The notes under the pieces: model-generated
What the model saw: only the letters and a program-made list of their open reading frames with translations
Databases searched by the model: none
What the model was told of the DNA's origin: nothing
Program-made: the position numbers and the translations under genes
From: DASTSN01 sp035549175
GTDB lineage: Bacteria > Bacteroidota > Bacteroidia > Chitinophagales > Chitinophagaceae
Reading direction: 5' to 3'
Assembly: GCA_035549175.1 (NCBI GenBank)
Contig: DASZRL010000123.1
Coordinates: 1 to 64,000 of the forward strand
DNA length: 64,000 nt
In this document: in pieces, positions 51,825-60,941 of the stretch
Layout: every line of letters starts with the position of its first letter
How positions within the stretch are numbered: position 1 is the stretch's first letter

Positions 51825-52568
51825 TCAGATGCCCAGTACCTCCTTCAGCCGGGCGTACCCGCTGCGGCTAACCGGAATCTGCTTACCTGATTTCAGCAGG
51901 ATGACATGATTTTCCTTCTCGTAGGGTTCAATCCGGGTAATCTGCTGAATATTGACCAGGTAGGAGCGGTGCGGGCGAAGGAACTGGCCGGGATCCAGGA
52001 TCCGCTCAAAATGCCCCAGGGTCTGATTCTTCAGGAAGGTCCCTTCGGAGGTACAGATTTTCACGTAATCGTCGGCGGCTTCCAGGAAAAGGATCTCGTG
52101 CACCGGGATGATCTTGATTTTGCTGCCGTTCTTTACCACCACGCGCTGGCGTTGCAGCGGGGACTGGGCAGCGGTTTCCAGCAGGTCGGATGCCGCTACC
52201 CGGGAAGGATGGTTGCCCGCGAGCTCCTCCCACTTGCGCAGGGCCTTATCGAAACGATCCCTGGAAAAAGGCTTTAGCAGGTAATCCACGGCATGGGCTT
52301 CAAAGGCCCGGATGGCGTATTCATCAAAGGCGGTAGTAAATATAACGGCAGGCGGATGCTCAATGAGTTCAAGCATCTCAAAACCGTTGATTTTCGGCAT
52401 CTGGATATCCAGGAATACCAGGTCGGGCTGATGCTGCTGGATCGCCTTCACCCCCTCAAATCCGTCCTGGCATTCCTGAACCACCTGGTATTGCGGGTAC
52501 GTTTGCAGGTACTCCCGCAGAATCTGCCTGGCCAGCGGTTCATCATCAATAAGCAGCAGTTTCGCCAT
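51825..52568 (-). CDS. LytTR-family response regulator
   Basis: The 247-residue protein has a receiver domain (about residues 1-120; LVFLDIQMPKING carries the phosphorylated Asp) and a LytTR DNA-binding domain (about 145-245; VHEILFLEAADDYVKI and LRPHRSYLVNI). It overlaps the end of the upstream LytS-type kinase gene by 23 bp and is its partner. With the LiaF-like and DUF4288 genes it forms a four-gene minus-strand operon that may respond to cell-envelope state. Confidence 0.93.
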   Translation of the reverse strand: MAKLLLIDDEPLARQILREYLQTYPQYQVVQECQDGFEGVKAIQQHQPDLVFLDIQMPKINGFEMLELIEHPPAVIFTTAFDEYAIRAFEAHAVDYLLKPFSRDRFDKALRKWEELAGNHPSRVAASDLLETAAQSPLQRQRVVVKNGSKIKIIPVHEILFLEAADDYVKICTSEGTFLKNQTLGHFERILDPGQFLRPHRSYLVNIQQITRIEPYEKENHVILLKSGKQIPVSRSGYARLKEVLGI

Positions 52569-53601
52569 GATTACGGGGTATTTTGACAGTTACACTAAAA
52601 TCGCGGGATCCCTGGCTGGTTTCCACCAGGTCACTTCGTCCGAACAGCAGGTACAGCCTCCGCTTCACCGATCGAAGCCCGAATCCCGTTCCGGAAGGCA
52701 TCTGCATATCCGCATCGTAGGGATTGGTTACCTCCACAACCAGCTGGTCTTCCGTTGCCTGTGCGCGAAGGCTTATCCGGGCTTCCCCGGTGGTGCCGTA
52801 GAGGCCAAATTTAATGGCATTTTCCATCAGCGGCTGCAACAGGAGGGCGGGGAGCCGGTGGGTCAGGGCCTCCGGGGTCGTCTGCACATCCGTTACCAGG
52901 CGATGGCCGAACCGGACCTTTTCGATGTCCAGGTAAAGCCGCAGGTACTCCAGTTCGTCCGCCAGGCTGATGAACTGGTTTTCTTCCCTGCGCAGGGTGC
53001 CTCGCAGGAAGTCCGATAATTCCTGCACCATCTTGCGGGCTTCCTGGGGGCTTGACCCGATGAGGGCGTTGATGCTGTTCAGGCTGTTGAATAAGAAATG
53101 CGGCTGTAGCTGCTGGCGCAACTTGTAGAGTTCGGCTTCCCGGGCCAGGCGCTCTGCATCCGCCTTTCGAGCCTCGGTTTCCTTTTGTTCTTCCCAGGTA
53201 TACCACAGGACGCTGATCATGGTCACACATCCGAGAAGCAGAAAGGCAATGCTGAACCGGATACTCAGGGAATGGCTTAACAGGGTCGGATACCCGGGGT
53301 AACCGGTCAGGGCAAGGTCAAGAAACCAGCGGGTAAGCAGCAGCCAAAGTAAGGCCAGGAAGACGCACCAGAAAAAGATATGCAGGTACTGCTCCCTCCT
53401 GGGCAGGTAATAACGAAGCGTATTCATGATCAGCAGGCTGAACAGGAGCAATAGCGAATTACTGATCACACTGTCCAGGATGGCTGCGGTCCAGGTAATA
53501 CCCAGCCAGTACAGGATCAGGGCATGATCGGTCATCAGCACCAGCCAGCAGGCACCGAAGACAAACCGGAAACGGGTGACCGAAAGCGGAGTGTTTGCCA
53601 T
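52546..53601 (-). CDS. LytS/YehU-type sensor histidine kinase
   Basis: The 351-residue protein has four membrane helices in the first 135 residues, a coiled stretch, and a His_kinase domain with LQPHFLFNSLNSINALIG (phospho-acceptor His at about residue 168). A short HATPase domain follows (PLMENAIKFGLYG and GTGFGLRSVKRRL). No extracellular sensor domain is present, so the membrane part itself probably senses the signal. It overlaps its LytTR partner gene. Confidence 0.93.
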   Translation of the reverse strand: MANTPLSVTRFRFVFGACWLVLMTDHALILYWLGITWTAAILDSVISNSLLLLFSLLIMNTLRYYLPRREQYLHIFFWCVFLALLWLLLTRWFLDLALTGYPGYPTLLSHSLSIRFSIAFLLLGCVTMISVLWYTWEEQKETEARKADAERLAREAELYKLRQQLQPHFLFNSLNSINALIGSSPQEARKMVQELSDFLRGTLRREENQFISLADELEYLRLYLDIEKVRFGHRLVTDVQTTPEALTHRLPALLLQPLMENAIKFGLYGTTGEARISLRAQATEDQLVVEVTNPYDADMQMPSGTGFGLRSVKRRLYLLFGRSDLVETSQGSRDFSVTVKIPRNHGETAAY

Positions 53602-53609
53602 GGAACAGG

Positions 53610-53969
53610 TTATGCCGGGGTCAGCATCTGGTCGGTGGCTGAGAAGTCAAACTGAGCTGCCTTCCGGTTGACCACCTGGATATATTCCCGGGCATCTTCT
53701 TTTTCTTCAATGCGGGAGTGAAGCTCAGCGCCGTCTATGAAGTCGCTGAGGCGGAAAAGTTCACTGACGTTGATAAACCGCCATTGGACCAGCTGCTTCT
53801 TTTCATTATAGAACGTATCCTCCTCCTTCCTGCCCAGCTGGCACGCCTTGGTATATGCCTCCTCGGCATCCCCGGCTGAAACCAGCCTCAACTGCTCGTC
53901 AAATTGTGGCGTGTGCTGGCCGTTGCCGCAAACGATTTGAAAAATAATTTTTGCAATGTACCAGTTCAT
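53610..53969 (-). CDS. DUF4288 protein
   Basis: The 119-residue soluble protein has the DUF4288 pattern: WYIAKIIFQI at the start, EEAYTKACQLGRKEEDTF and WRFINVSELFRL. Function unknown. It lies 8 nt upstream of the LytS-type kinase gene and 57 nt downstream of the LiaF-like gene. Confidence 0.8.
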   Translation of the reverse strand: MNWYIAKIIFQIVCGNGQHTPQFDEQLRLVSAGDAEEAYTKACQLGRKEEDTFYNEKKQLVQWRFINVSELFRLSDFIDGAELHSRIEEKEDAREYIQVVNRKAAQFDFSATDQMLTPA

Positions 53970-54026
53970 GGTAATACTCTTTAATGGTTCCCGGACAGGT
54001 TCGGGCCCGAAACCCGGTGGCCGGGG

Positions 54027-54836
54027 TTAATTCTTTATATCAATGCCGCCAAAGATGACCGTACCTTTCAACAGGAGGATCTTCTCGGGGTTATCAGTTA
54101 TATGCTGGATCGGTCGCTTGTCCTCAACTCCCCCGAATATGGTTACCACCTCCGATTTCACAGTCCAGTTGGTGGGGATGATGAGCTTGGTACCTCCGAA
54201 AATTTCAGTAATGTCTAACCATATGGTGCCATGGATATCTGCCTGGGTAAGATTCAGTTCCGTTCCGCCAAAAATATTTGTGATGTCTCCGCCCCGGAAA
54301 TCCTTGGAAAGAATATTCTTCTTTACCCCGCCAAAAATGCTGGTGGCATCAACAAAATCCTCCTTGGAATTCCCGGCAGCTTCCCAGCTCTTACCGGTAT
54401 TATCATCGCGCGTCTTCTGGTCCAGGTGATCCATCCAGTCACGCCGGTGTCGCCCCGGGTTAAGCAAAAAGAACAGGCCGATGGCGATGATCACGATGGG
54501 CCAGATGTGTTTATGCAGGTCACCTGCCAGCACGTAATCATTGAGCAGGAAGGCTCCCCCGACCAGTAGCAGGATAAACCAGGCTGATCCGCTGAAGCGG
54601 TGACGTATGCCGATAAACAGGCCCAGGGCGATCAGCAGGGTCTGCCAGGTGAACAACCAGTCCGGCAGGTTAAAGTCCATGGATTTGAGCAGGGCAGCAC
54701 TACCTATGACAAGCAGAAAAATCCCGGTCCACAGGTGGCCGTGCCGTCCACGCCGCTCGGCCCGCCTGTCCCGGCGGTCCTGCCATCTCTCCCAGCGCTC
54801 TTGCTGCCTTTCATATCTGGCATCAAAATCGTTCAT
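54027..54836 (-). CDS. LiaF-like transmembrane protein
   Basis: The 269-residue protein has an Arg-rich N-terminus (WERWQDRRDRRAERRGR), four membrane helices (about residues 33-125) and a C-terminal LiaF-type beta domain with repeated F-G-G turns (ATSIFGGVKK, NIFGGTELN, EIFGGTKL, TIFGGVED, VIFGGIDI). LiaF restrains the envelope-stress two-component system LiaRS in Firmicutes. Here it heads an operon with a LytS/LytTR pair, which suggests a similar role (inference). Confidence 0.85.
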   Translation of the reverse strand: MNDFDARYERQQERWERWQDRRDRRAERRGRHGHLWTGIFLLVIGSAALLKSMDFNLPDWLFTWQTLLIALGLFIGIRHRFSGSAWFILLLVGGAFLLNDYVLAGDLHKHIWPIVIIAIGLFFLLNPGRHRRDWMDHLDQKTRDDNTGKSWEAAGNSKEDFVDATSIFGGVKKNILSKDFRGGDITNIFGGTELNLTQADIHGTIWLDITEIFGGTKLIIPTNWTVKSEVVTIFGGVEDKRPIQHITDNPEKILLLKGTVIFGGIDIKN

Positions 54837-55235
54837 ATTATCGCGTTTACGTCAAAACTAACTGGAGTTTTCCGGGCATCCAAGCATCATCAGGCAACCA
54901 GCAGGGCCAACTCGGTAAGCTGCAGGCTGGAATCGGTGAATGGGGGCAGCCTGGGAACTGCCTGCGCAGGCTCTGTATAATGACCCCTTTCCACTCCCCG
55001 GTGGCGGACCGCTTTTCTGTGATGGGGGTGGTGGGCCAGAGCCTGGCAAGCTGGGGGGAAGCTGGGCATGAAATGTTCAGATCAGCCGGACCAGCCCGGG
55101 TACCCGGGTCACGGGCGTCCGGCGGGTCCATCCTTTTCGCGGTCACCCGGCTGCGTATGTAGTGCGGGGCCAGGCCTTTAAAAAGCCTCGCTTTGGGGAA
55201 GTTGCGGCCCGGGATTCCCGGAACGGGACAAACCG
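54837..55235. other. Intergenic region between liaF-like and adenine deaminase genes
   Basis: These 399 bases hold the promoter of the LiaF-like operon at one end (listed separately). The rest is GC-rich with short palindromes (CCCGGGTACCCGGG near 55094-55107) and no convincing gene; frames crossing it have poor protein character. No RNA gene was recognised. Confidence 0.4.
54853..54883 (-). promoter_or_regulatory. Promoter of the LiaF-like operon (TTG-N20-TAGTTTTG)
   Basis: On the minus strand TTG (54883-54881) and TAGTTTTG (54860-54853) are 20 nt apart, a good Bacteroidota promoter. Transcription should start near 54848, about 12 nt before the ATG at 54836. Confidence 0.75.
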
Positions 55236-56903
55236 CTAGGACCGAACCGCTGGGATAAGCTCAAACCGATCCCCGTCAAACAGCCCGAGATCGCTGAGCT
55301 TCAGGTGGGGGATGACCAGCAGGGCCATGAAGGACAGGGTCATGAAGGGAGCCGTGAGGCTGCAACCATGGTCTTTCACCAGGCGGTCGAGCTGCGCATA
55401 GGCATCGGCCACCTGGTATCCGTCCTGTTGGCTCATCAGGCCTGCCACCGGAAGGGGTAATACGCTTTCCAGGTCAGGGTGTACGTAGCAGATGCCGCCC
55501 TGGTGGCTGATCAGCAGGTTCACCGCGCGGCAGATATCCCGGTCCTCCACGCCGACTACGACCAGGTTGTGACTGTCATGGGCTACCGAGGATGCAATCG
55601 CCCCGGATTTCAATCCGAAATTGCGGATAAATGACACGGCGACCGGGGCGTCCCGGTACCGGTTCACCACGGCAATCTTCAGCAGGTCCCGTCCGGGATC
55701 ACTGACCAGGCAGCCTCTCCGGATGCAGGGTTTTTCCCAGCTTTTCCGGGTGATGAGCTGTCCGTCAAGGGCCTCAATCACGGCCATCTCCTGGCCGGGG
55801 GCATCCGGGCGTTCCCGGATTTCAAAGTCTGACACCTGCTTTTTTCCGCAGCCGAAGTGATTGATCGGTTGGGGGGACGGGGCTGGCACCTCGATCCTGG
55901 AGAGCCCGTTTTCAGCAACCAGGTTGCCATCGAGGTAGGTTTGCAGGACCTCAAAGGTTTCCAGGTCTTTCAGTACAACCAGGTCAGCCGGATCGCCAAC
56001 TCGGAGCAGGCCCACCTCGAGTTTATAATGCATGACGGGGTTGACACAGGCAGCCCGCAGGATGTGGAATACGGGGATCCCGGCCCTGCGCGCGCGGGCG
56101 CAGAGCTGGTTGATATGCCCATCCACCAGGCTGTCAGGGTGCTTGTCGTCGCTGCAGAACATCATCTGGTCCGGGTAGTCGTTGAGCAGATCGATCAGGG
56201 CGTCGAAGTTTTTGGCGGCACTGCCTTCCCGGATCAGGATTTTCATGCCATAGCCGATTTTCTCCAGGGCTTCTTCCCGGGCAAAGCATTCATGATCTGT
56301 GGAGATGCCAGCCTCGACATACCGCCGGGCCGCCTCTCCCCGCAACCCGGGAGCATGGCCGTCCACGGGCTTGTTCAGGCGCCTGGCTGCCGCGATCTTC
56401 TGCAGGACAACCGGGTCTTCCTGAAGAACGCCGGGGAAATTCATCATTTCACTGAGGTACCTGATTTCGGGTTGCTTCAGCAGCTCTTCCACGGCATCCG
56501 CATCGAGCACAGCGCCGGCAGTTTCCAGGGAAGTGGCCGGCACGCAACTGGGCGCGCCGAAGTTGAACTTAAACGGGCTCTGGCGGGCATTGTCCATCAT
56601 GAATTGAACTCCCGGAACCCCACAGACATTGGCGATTTCATGCGGATCGCTCACCGTGGCGACGGTTCCGTGCACAACGGCAAGCCGGGCAAACTGGACC
56701 GGTATCAGCATGGAGCTTTCTATATGGACGTGACTGTCTACAAATCCGGGGACCAGGTAGGGGCCGTTTTTCACCGTTTGCGCCCTTTCCCCGGTTAGTT
56801 CCTGCAGGGCGCCGATACGCCCGTCCTCTACCCTCACCTCGGCGGGATACATCCGCTGCCCAATCGGATCCACAACTTGTCCGGTAATGCTGAATGATGC
56901 CAT
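55236..56903 (-). CDS. adeC: Adenine deaminase
   Basis: The 555-residue protein is an AdeC-type amidohydrolase: the metal motif VDSHVHIESSML (about residues 60-71), DPHEIANVCG, CSDDKHPD, and the C-terminal SVAHDSHNLVVVG. It converts adenine to hypoxanthine in purine salvage. The frame runs upstream to 57224, but that part overlaps the divergent regulator and lacks family sequence. MASFSITGQVVDP at 56903 was chosen, 13 nt after a predicted transcript start. Confidence 0.94.
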   Translation of the reverse strand: MASFSITGQVVDPIGQRMYPAEVRVEDGRIGALQELTGERAQTVKNGPYLVPGFVDSHVHIESSMLIPVQFARLAVVHGTVATVSDPHEIANVCGVPGVQFMMDNARQSPFKFNFGAPSCVPATSLETAGAVLDADAVEELLKQPEIRYLSEMMNFPGVLQEDPVVLQKIAAARRLNKPVDGHAPGLRGEAARRYVEAGISTDHECFAREEALEKIGYGMKILIREGSAAKNFDALIDLLNDYPDQMMFCSDDKHPDSLVDGHINQLCARARRAGIPVFHILRAACVNPVMHYKLEVGLLRVGDPADLVVLKDLETFEVLQTYLDGNLVAENGLSRIEVPAPSPQPINHFGCGKKQVSDFEIRERPDAPGQEMAVIEALDGQLITRKSWEKPCIRRGCLVSDPGRDLLKIAVVNRYRDAPVAVSFIRNFGLKSGAIASSVAHDSHNLVVVGVEDRDICRAVNLLISHQGGICYVHPDLESVLPLPVAGLMSQQDGYQVADAYAQLDRLVKDHGCSLTAPFMTLSFMALLVIPHLKLSDLGLFDGDRFELIPAVRS

Positions 56904-56920
56904 TGCACGGGTTTGATGGA

Positions 56921-56952
56921 GAAAGGTAGGCGCATTACCTGAAGAAAACAAA
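56921..56952 (-). promoter_or_regulatory. Promoter of adeC (TTTG-N20-TACCTTTC)
   Basis: On the minus strand TTTG (56952-56949) is 20 nt from TACCTTTC (56928-56921), which differs from TAnnTTTG only at the last base. It supports the adeC start at 56903. Confidence 0.6.
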
Positions 56953-57117
56953 GGGTTTACCCGGACGGGAATTCCAAAAATTTGCTTAAAGCCGCAGTCT
57001 TTCAAACGGAAAGCTCTTGAATTGTGTTTATTTTGCAGCGTTTCGGCAGACACCGGACAATGGACCAGATGTGTCAGAACAATCCCCGTTTGCGGTGAAC
57101 CGGAAAATGAAATGCAC

Positions 57118-57813
57118 ATGAATTGCCTGATTGTAGACGACAATAAGATGGCCCGGATGGCGATGAGACAGTTGGTAAGCCAGGTGGAAGGGCTTGCGCT
57201 CGCCGGGGAATGCAATTCGGCCATGGAGGCCTACAACCTCGTGCAGAAGGGAAACATTGATTTGCTCCTGCTGGATATTGAAATGCCCGGCATGAGCGGC
57301 ATTGAGCTTACCAGGAATCTGGGGGACAGGAGTCCCCTGATTGTTTTTACCACGGGGAAAGCCGATTACGCCGTGGAGGCATTTGAGCTCAATGTGGTGG
57401 ATTACCTGGTGAAGCCGGTTTCTCCAGGCAGATTCGTGCAGGCCATAGAAAAGGCCAGGGAGGTCCTGGACAGTAACCGCCAGGACGTCAAGGTTAATGA
57501 ACGGGAATTCGTATTTGTCCGGGACAACGGGATCCTGAAGCGCGTTGATATCGATCAGATCCTCTTTCTGGAGGCAATGGGTGATTACGTCAAAGTCCAT
57601 ACAGCCCAGAAATTTCATATCGTGCATTCCACGCTCAAGGCAATTGAGGAGAAGCTGCCCGGCTCCAAATTCATGCGCGTTCACCGAAGTTATATCGTGT
57701 CTCTTCCCAGGATTGACTACATCGAGGATGGCACCATTTTTATCGGGAAGAGCGCCATTCCGGTGGCAGACGCATTTCGGGGTACCCTGAACCAGCGACT
57801 GAACCTGCTTTGA
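57118..57813 (+). CDS. LytTR-family response regulator (orphan)
   Basis: The 231-residue protein has a receiver domain (MNCLIVDDNKMARMA at the start; IDLLLLDIEMPGMSG holds the phosphorylated Asp) and a LytTR DNA-binding domain (about residues 130-231; IDQILFLEAMGDYVKVHT and FMRVHRSYIVSL). No kinase gene is next to it. The hybrid kinase 0.8 kb downstream has its own receiver but could still be linked. The frame opens upstream at 57022; the receiver start fixes the ATG at 57118. Confidence 0.9.
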   Translation: MNCLIVDDNKMARMAMRQLVSQVEGLALAGECNSAMEAYNLVQKGNIDLLLLDIEMPGMSGIELTRNLGDRSPLIVFTTGKADYAVEAFELNVVDYLVKPVSPGRFVQAIEKAREVLDSNRQDVKVNEREFVFVRDNGILKRVDIDQILFLEAMGDYVKVHTAQKFHIVHSTLKAIEEKLPGSKFMRVHRSYIVSLPRIDYIEDGTIFIGKSAIPVADAFRGTLNQRLNLL

Positions 57814-57874
57814 GGAAGCGTCGCCGGGAATCCACCGAGACGTTTTACGGTACTGGACCCTTCACACGACGATA

Positions 57875-58175
57875 CCGGGATTGGATCGTAAAGTCCTGGA
57901 TCCCGGCCCGCGTGTTTTTCATCCACCTGATCACGCGGTTCCAATACCAAGAGCCCCTAAGCCCTATTCGAAGGCTGAGAAGGTCCCACGTCAATGGATT
58001 GGACCGGTAAGCGTACGGGCGGGAGTAGGAGACGCTTGCTAGCTGGCCATGGTCTAGTTGCGTGATCATCCCAGGTACCCTCGTAAGGGTTTGGTGAATC
58101 ACCTGCAAGGGGAACCTCTTACGCCCAGCGAAGGCCAACGCAGAGTCGATTCACCGACAGATTTACTTTTTTTAC
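57875..58175 (+). ncRNA. Candidate structured RNA of unknown identity
   Basis: A run of hairpins fills this stretch. CCGGGAT/ATCCCGG is at 57875-57906, CCGCGTG/CACGCGG at 57908-57938, then GGTCC/GGACC and AAGCGT/ACGCTT near 57980-58040. A larger stem with GTGATCA/TGATTCAC-type arms surrounds ACCCT-CGTA-AGGGT (about 58060-58100), followed by CTGC/GCAG and GTCG/CGAC and then a T7 run. The strand is a guess from the T run. It does not match RNase P, tmRNA, SRP or 6S by eye. The frames on either strand are not recognisable proteins. The stretch is also poorer in GC than its neighbours. Confidence 0.35.
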
Positions 58176-58369
58176 CGAAACAAACTAATCGACCGCCTAT
58201 TTCATATTACACAAGGTTGCATCCGTTTGTATTTTTATACCAGATTCTATCGCCCCACAAGGCAACGTAAACGGGCCTGCAGGTTGCCAGCCTACCACGG
58301 ATGCGGCCTCTGGCCATTTCAAGAGTCTCGGGTCATGTAGAATAAACCCATAGCAGTTGGGTTCGGGTT
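58176..58369 (+). other. AT-richer leader region with alternative hairpins
   Basis: GGCAAC (58261-58266) can pair with GTTGCC (58283-58288), while GCCAG (58286-58290) can pair with CTGGC near 58310. The two stems share bases and exclude each other. An AACCC/GGGTT hairpin follows just before the terminator. No gene is seen. It could be a regulatory leader of the downstream genes or a small RNA. Confidence 0.35.
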
Positions 58370-58395
58370 AAGGGCTGCCAAAAGCAGCCCTTTTT
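58370..58395 (+). terminator. Intrinsic terminator just upstream of a small ORF
   Basis: AAGGGCTGC (58370-58378) pairs with GCAGCCCTT (58384-58392), a perfect 9-bp stem with a CAAAA loop, followed by a T run (TTTTT counting the stem end). It ends 3 nt before the ATG at 58399, so it either ends an upstream small RNA or works as an attenuator. Confidence 0.8.
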
Positions 58396-58398
58396 AAA

Positions 58399-58587
58399 AT
58401 GAAGACCAAATACTCCATAGTGTTTTTTCTGGCGATACTCCTGCTGGTCATCTGTGAGTACGTATTCCTGTCTGAAATTACCGAAGGACATCGTATGGGT
58501 GTCCTGATCGCCACGGGTTTAGGCGGATTATTTTCCGCGCTAGCCGTCGTTTTCTGCTATATGCGGTCCGGTAAAGATGTGGCCTGA
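58399..58587 (+). CDS. Small two-helix membrane protein
   Basis: The 62-residue protein has two membrane helices (about residues 6-25, YSIVFFLAILLLVICEYVF, and 34-54, GVLIATGLGGLFSALAVVF) and a short basic tail. No family was recognised. It lies between a terminator and the hybrid histidine kinase gene, 60 nt upstream of the latter and on the same strand. Confidence 0.55.
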   Translation: MKTKYSIVFFLAILLLVICEYVFLSEITEGHRMGVLIATGLGGLFSALAVVFCYMRSGKDVA

Positions 58588-58647
58588 TTTTCCAGGTTGT
58601 ACCAAAATCGATACTTTTATTGATGAAATGGCCCATTCTGCCCCGCT

Positions 58648-60834
58648 ATGCTTAAGGGTTGGTTAAAATACCTGGCACTTATTATTTTTCTTCTCGGATT
58701 AATTCTTATCGTCTTTCTTCAGTTTAATTCCGGAAAAAGCATCGACCGGCTGATCCAGGGAAATACCAGCCTGCTGACCGAGCTGAAAGCCCAGAACGAC
58801 CTCCAGAAACTCCAGACCGATATCGTTTCGGTCGAGAGCAAGGTCCGCGGATCAATCATTACCCAGGACACGGCCCAAATCGTTTTAATTAAGGATTACA
58901 TCCAACGGATCAGCGGCAAAGTGAATCATGTGGAAGGCGAGGTGCAGAATGAAGGTACCGGCATGCTGGTACACAGGCTGGATCTCCTGGTGGCACGCAA
59001 GGTGGCGTTTAACCAACGTATCATTGATACGTTCACGGTGGGGGGAAAACTGGCCGCGGAGCGCATTATCAACGCCAATAGTTCCGTGAGCAAGCGGCTG
59101 ACGGACAGCATCTTCGATGCAGTGGACGATGTGGACAGCAGCCGCCAGGTCAGTATGAGCCAGATTATCAATTCGATTGATGACAATGGCAGAACCGCGA
59201 AGTCCAGGGGGGTGATCCTGGCCGCCGTAGCCTGCCTGTTGTGTATCGTGGCCTTTTGGTTTATTGTCCACCAGAGCATGGAGCAACAGACCCTCATTCG
59301 CGTACTCGACAGGTCGGAAAAGAAGGTGAAGGAGGCGGCCAAGATCAAGGAACAGTTCATGGCCAACATGAGCCATGAAATCAGAACCCCGATGAATGCC
59401 ATCCTGGGTTTTACCAACCTGCTGGGAAAGACGGACCTCTCCGGGCTTCAGAAACAATATGTGGAAAATATACAATCCTCCGGGGAAAACCTGTTGACCA
59501 TCGTCAATGACATCCTGGACCTCTCCAAGATTGAAGCCGGCATGATGCGGATTGAACGGACCGCATTCAGCCTGCGGGGCCTGATGCATTCCATCGAGAC
59601 CATGTTTACCGAAAAGGCCCGGCTTAAGCAACTTTATCTGCGGGTCCATGTTGCGGAGGAATTACCCGATATTCTGGAAGGAGACCCGGTGCGATTAACG
59701 CAGATCCTGGTAAACCTGCTGGGCAATGCCGTAAAATTTACAGATCGGGGAGGTATTACCGTGACAGTCTCGGGTGGCGAACACAACCCGGAAAGGGTAC
59801 CGGTTCATTTTACCATTGCCGATACCGGCATCGGCATTCCCCGGGACAAGCTGGATACCATCTTTGAGCGGTTTCAGCAGGCGGAGGCGGATACCACCCG
59901 AAGGTATGGCGGCACGGGGCTTGGCCTGTCGATCGCCAAGCAGCTTATTGAACTGCAGGGCGGGAGCATTTCCCTCAGCAGCGAACCGGGAAAAGGCACG
60001 ACTTTCCAGGTGTACATTCCCTATATGATTTCCAGGGAATCCGTGCAGGACGTATCCCGGTTTCACGTACACCCGTCCTGGCAGGGTCCTTCCCGGAAAA
60101 TCAGGATCCTTATTGCAGAGGACAATGTGATGAATCAACAGCTGATGAAGCATCTGATGCAGGCGCACAGCATCGACTTTGACCTGGTCGACAACGGCGT
60201 GGACGCGGCCCGAGCAGCCATGACCGGAGAATACGATATTATCCTGATGGATATCCAGATGCCGGGCATGGACGGGTACAAGGCTTCCCAGCTGATACGG
60301 GAGGAAATCAACCCGGGCATACCGATCATCGCAATGACTGCCCATGCCATGGCTGGTGAAAAGGAAAAATGCCTGAGCTACGGGATGAGCGATTATATAT
60401 CCAAGCCGATCCGGGAGGAGGAATTATTTTTCCTGATTCAGCGTTATACCGGCACAGGGAATGGCCGGGAGGCACACACCCCTCTGGCCGATCCGGGTAT
60501 TATCGACCTTTCCTACCTGCGGGAAATATCCAAGGGCGACCGGGATTTTGAGCGGGAAATGATCAGGCAGTTTACGGTCCAGGTGCCGGAAGATCTCCGG
60601 GCACTGAAAGCGGCGGTGGAGGGGCCTGATTATCCCAGGATCCGGTCGCTTGCCCATGGGTTAAAATCCGCCGTATCCTTCATGGGATTTTCAGGCCATA
60701 TAATTGATATGTTATTGCAAATGGAAAAGGTCAATGAGGCAGTGGTCAACCGGGAGGATCTTGCGAGGAACTTTTCCATGCTTCAGGAAATCTGTCTGCG
60801 GGCCGTGCAGGAAGCTAATGAATTGTTAAAGTAG
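58648..60834 (+). CDS. Hybrid sensor histidine kinase with receiver and Hpt domains
   Basis: The 728-residue protein has a first membrane helix (about 8-26), a periplasmic helical sensor of CHASE3-like type (about 27-185), and a second helix (about 188-208). A HisKA domain follows (MSHEIRTPMNAILGF, His243), then HATPase (VNLLGNAVKFTDRGG, DTGIGIP, GGTGLGLSIAK), a receiver (ILMDIQMPGMDG, Asp535) and a C-terminal Hpt (LAHGLKSAVSFMG, His670). This is a complete His-Asp-His relay whose final response regulator is not included. The orphan LytTR regulator upstream is one candidate partner (inference). Confidence 0.94.
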   Translation: MLKGWLKYLALIIFLLGLILIVFLQFNSGKSIDRLIQGNTSLLTELKAQNDLQKLQTDIVSVESKVRGSIITQDTAQIVLIKDYIQRISGKVNHVEGEVQNEGTGMLVHRLDLLVARKVAFNQRIIDTFTVGGKLAAERIINANSSVSKRLTDSIFDAVDDVDSSRQVSMSQIINSIDDNGRTAKSRGVILAAVACLLCIVAFWFIVHQSMEQQTLIRVLDRSEKKVKEAAKIKEQFMANMSHEIRTPMNAILGFTNLLGKTDLSGLQKQYVENIQSSGENLLTIVNDILDLSKIEAGMMRIERTAFSLRGLMHSIETMFTEKARLKQLYLRVHVAEELPDILEGDPVRLTQILVNLLGNAVKFTDRGGITVTVSGGEHNPERVPVHFTIADTGIGIPRDKLDTIFERFQQAEADTTRRYGGTGLGLSIAKQLIELQGGSISLSSEPGKGTTFQVYIPYMISRESVQDVSRFHVHPSWQGPSRKIRILIAEDNVMNQQLMKHLMQAHSIDFDLVDNGVDAARAAMTGEYDIILMDIQMPGMDGYKASQLIREEINPGIPIIAMTAHAMAGEKEKCLSYGMSDYISKPIREEELFFLIQRYTGTGNGREAHTPLADPGIIDLSYLREISKGDRDFEREMIRQFTVQVPEDLRALKAAVEGPDYPRIRSLAHGLKSAVSFMGFSGHIIDMLLQMEKVNEAVVNREDLARNFSMLQEICLRAVQEANELLK

Positions 60835-60941
60835 TTTGTTTCAACGACCCTAAATACCTGTTCAACGATTCTGCGGGGCTGGGCCATCTATCTGGCGTTA
60901 ATTTCGCTTACCCAAACCATCCTGTCAGTACGGGACCAGAT

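Noticed and set aside
54847..55146. 99-codon open frame on the minus strand between liaF-like and adeC
   Set aside because: It overlaps the LiaF-like promoter and has no protein character.
57845..58138. 97-codon open frame on the minus strand in the hairpin-rich stretch
   Set aside because: No recognisable domain, and it is made of sequence that folds into successive stems; a chance frame or element remnant is more likely.
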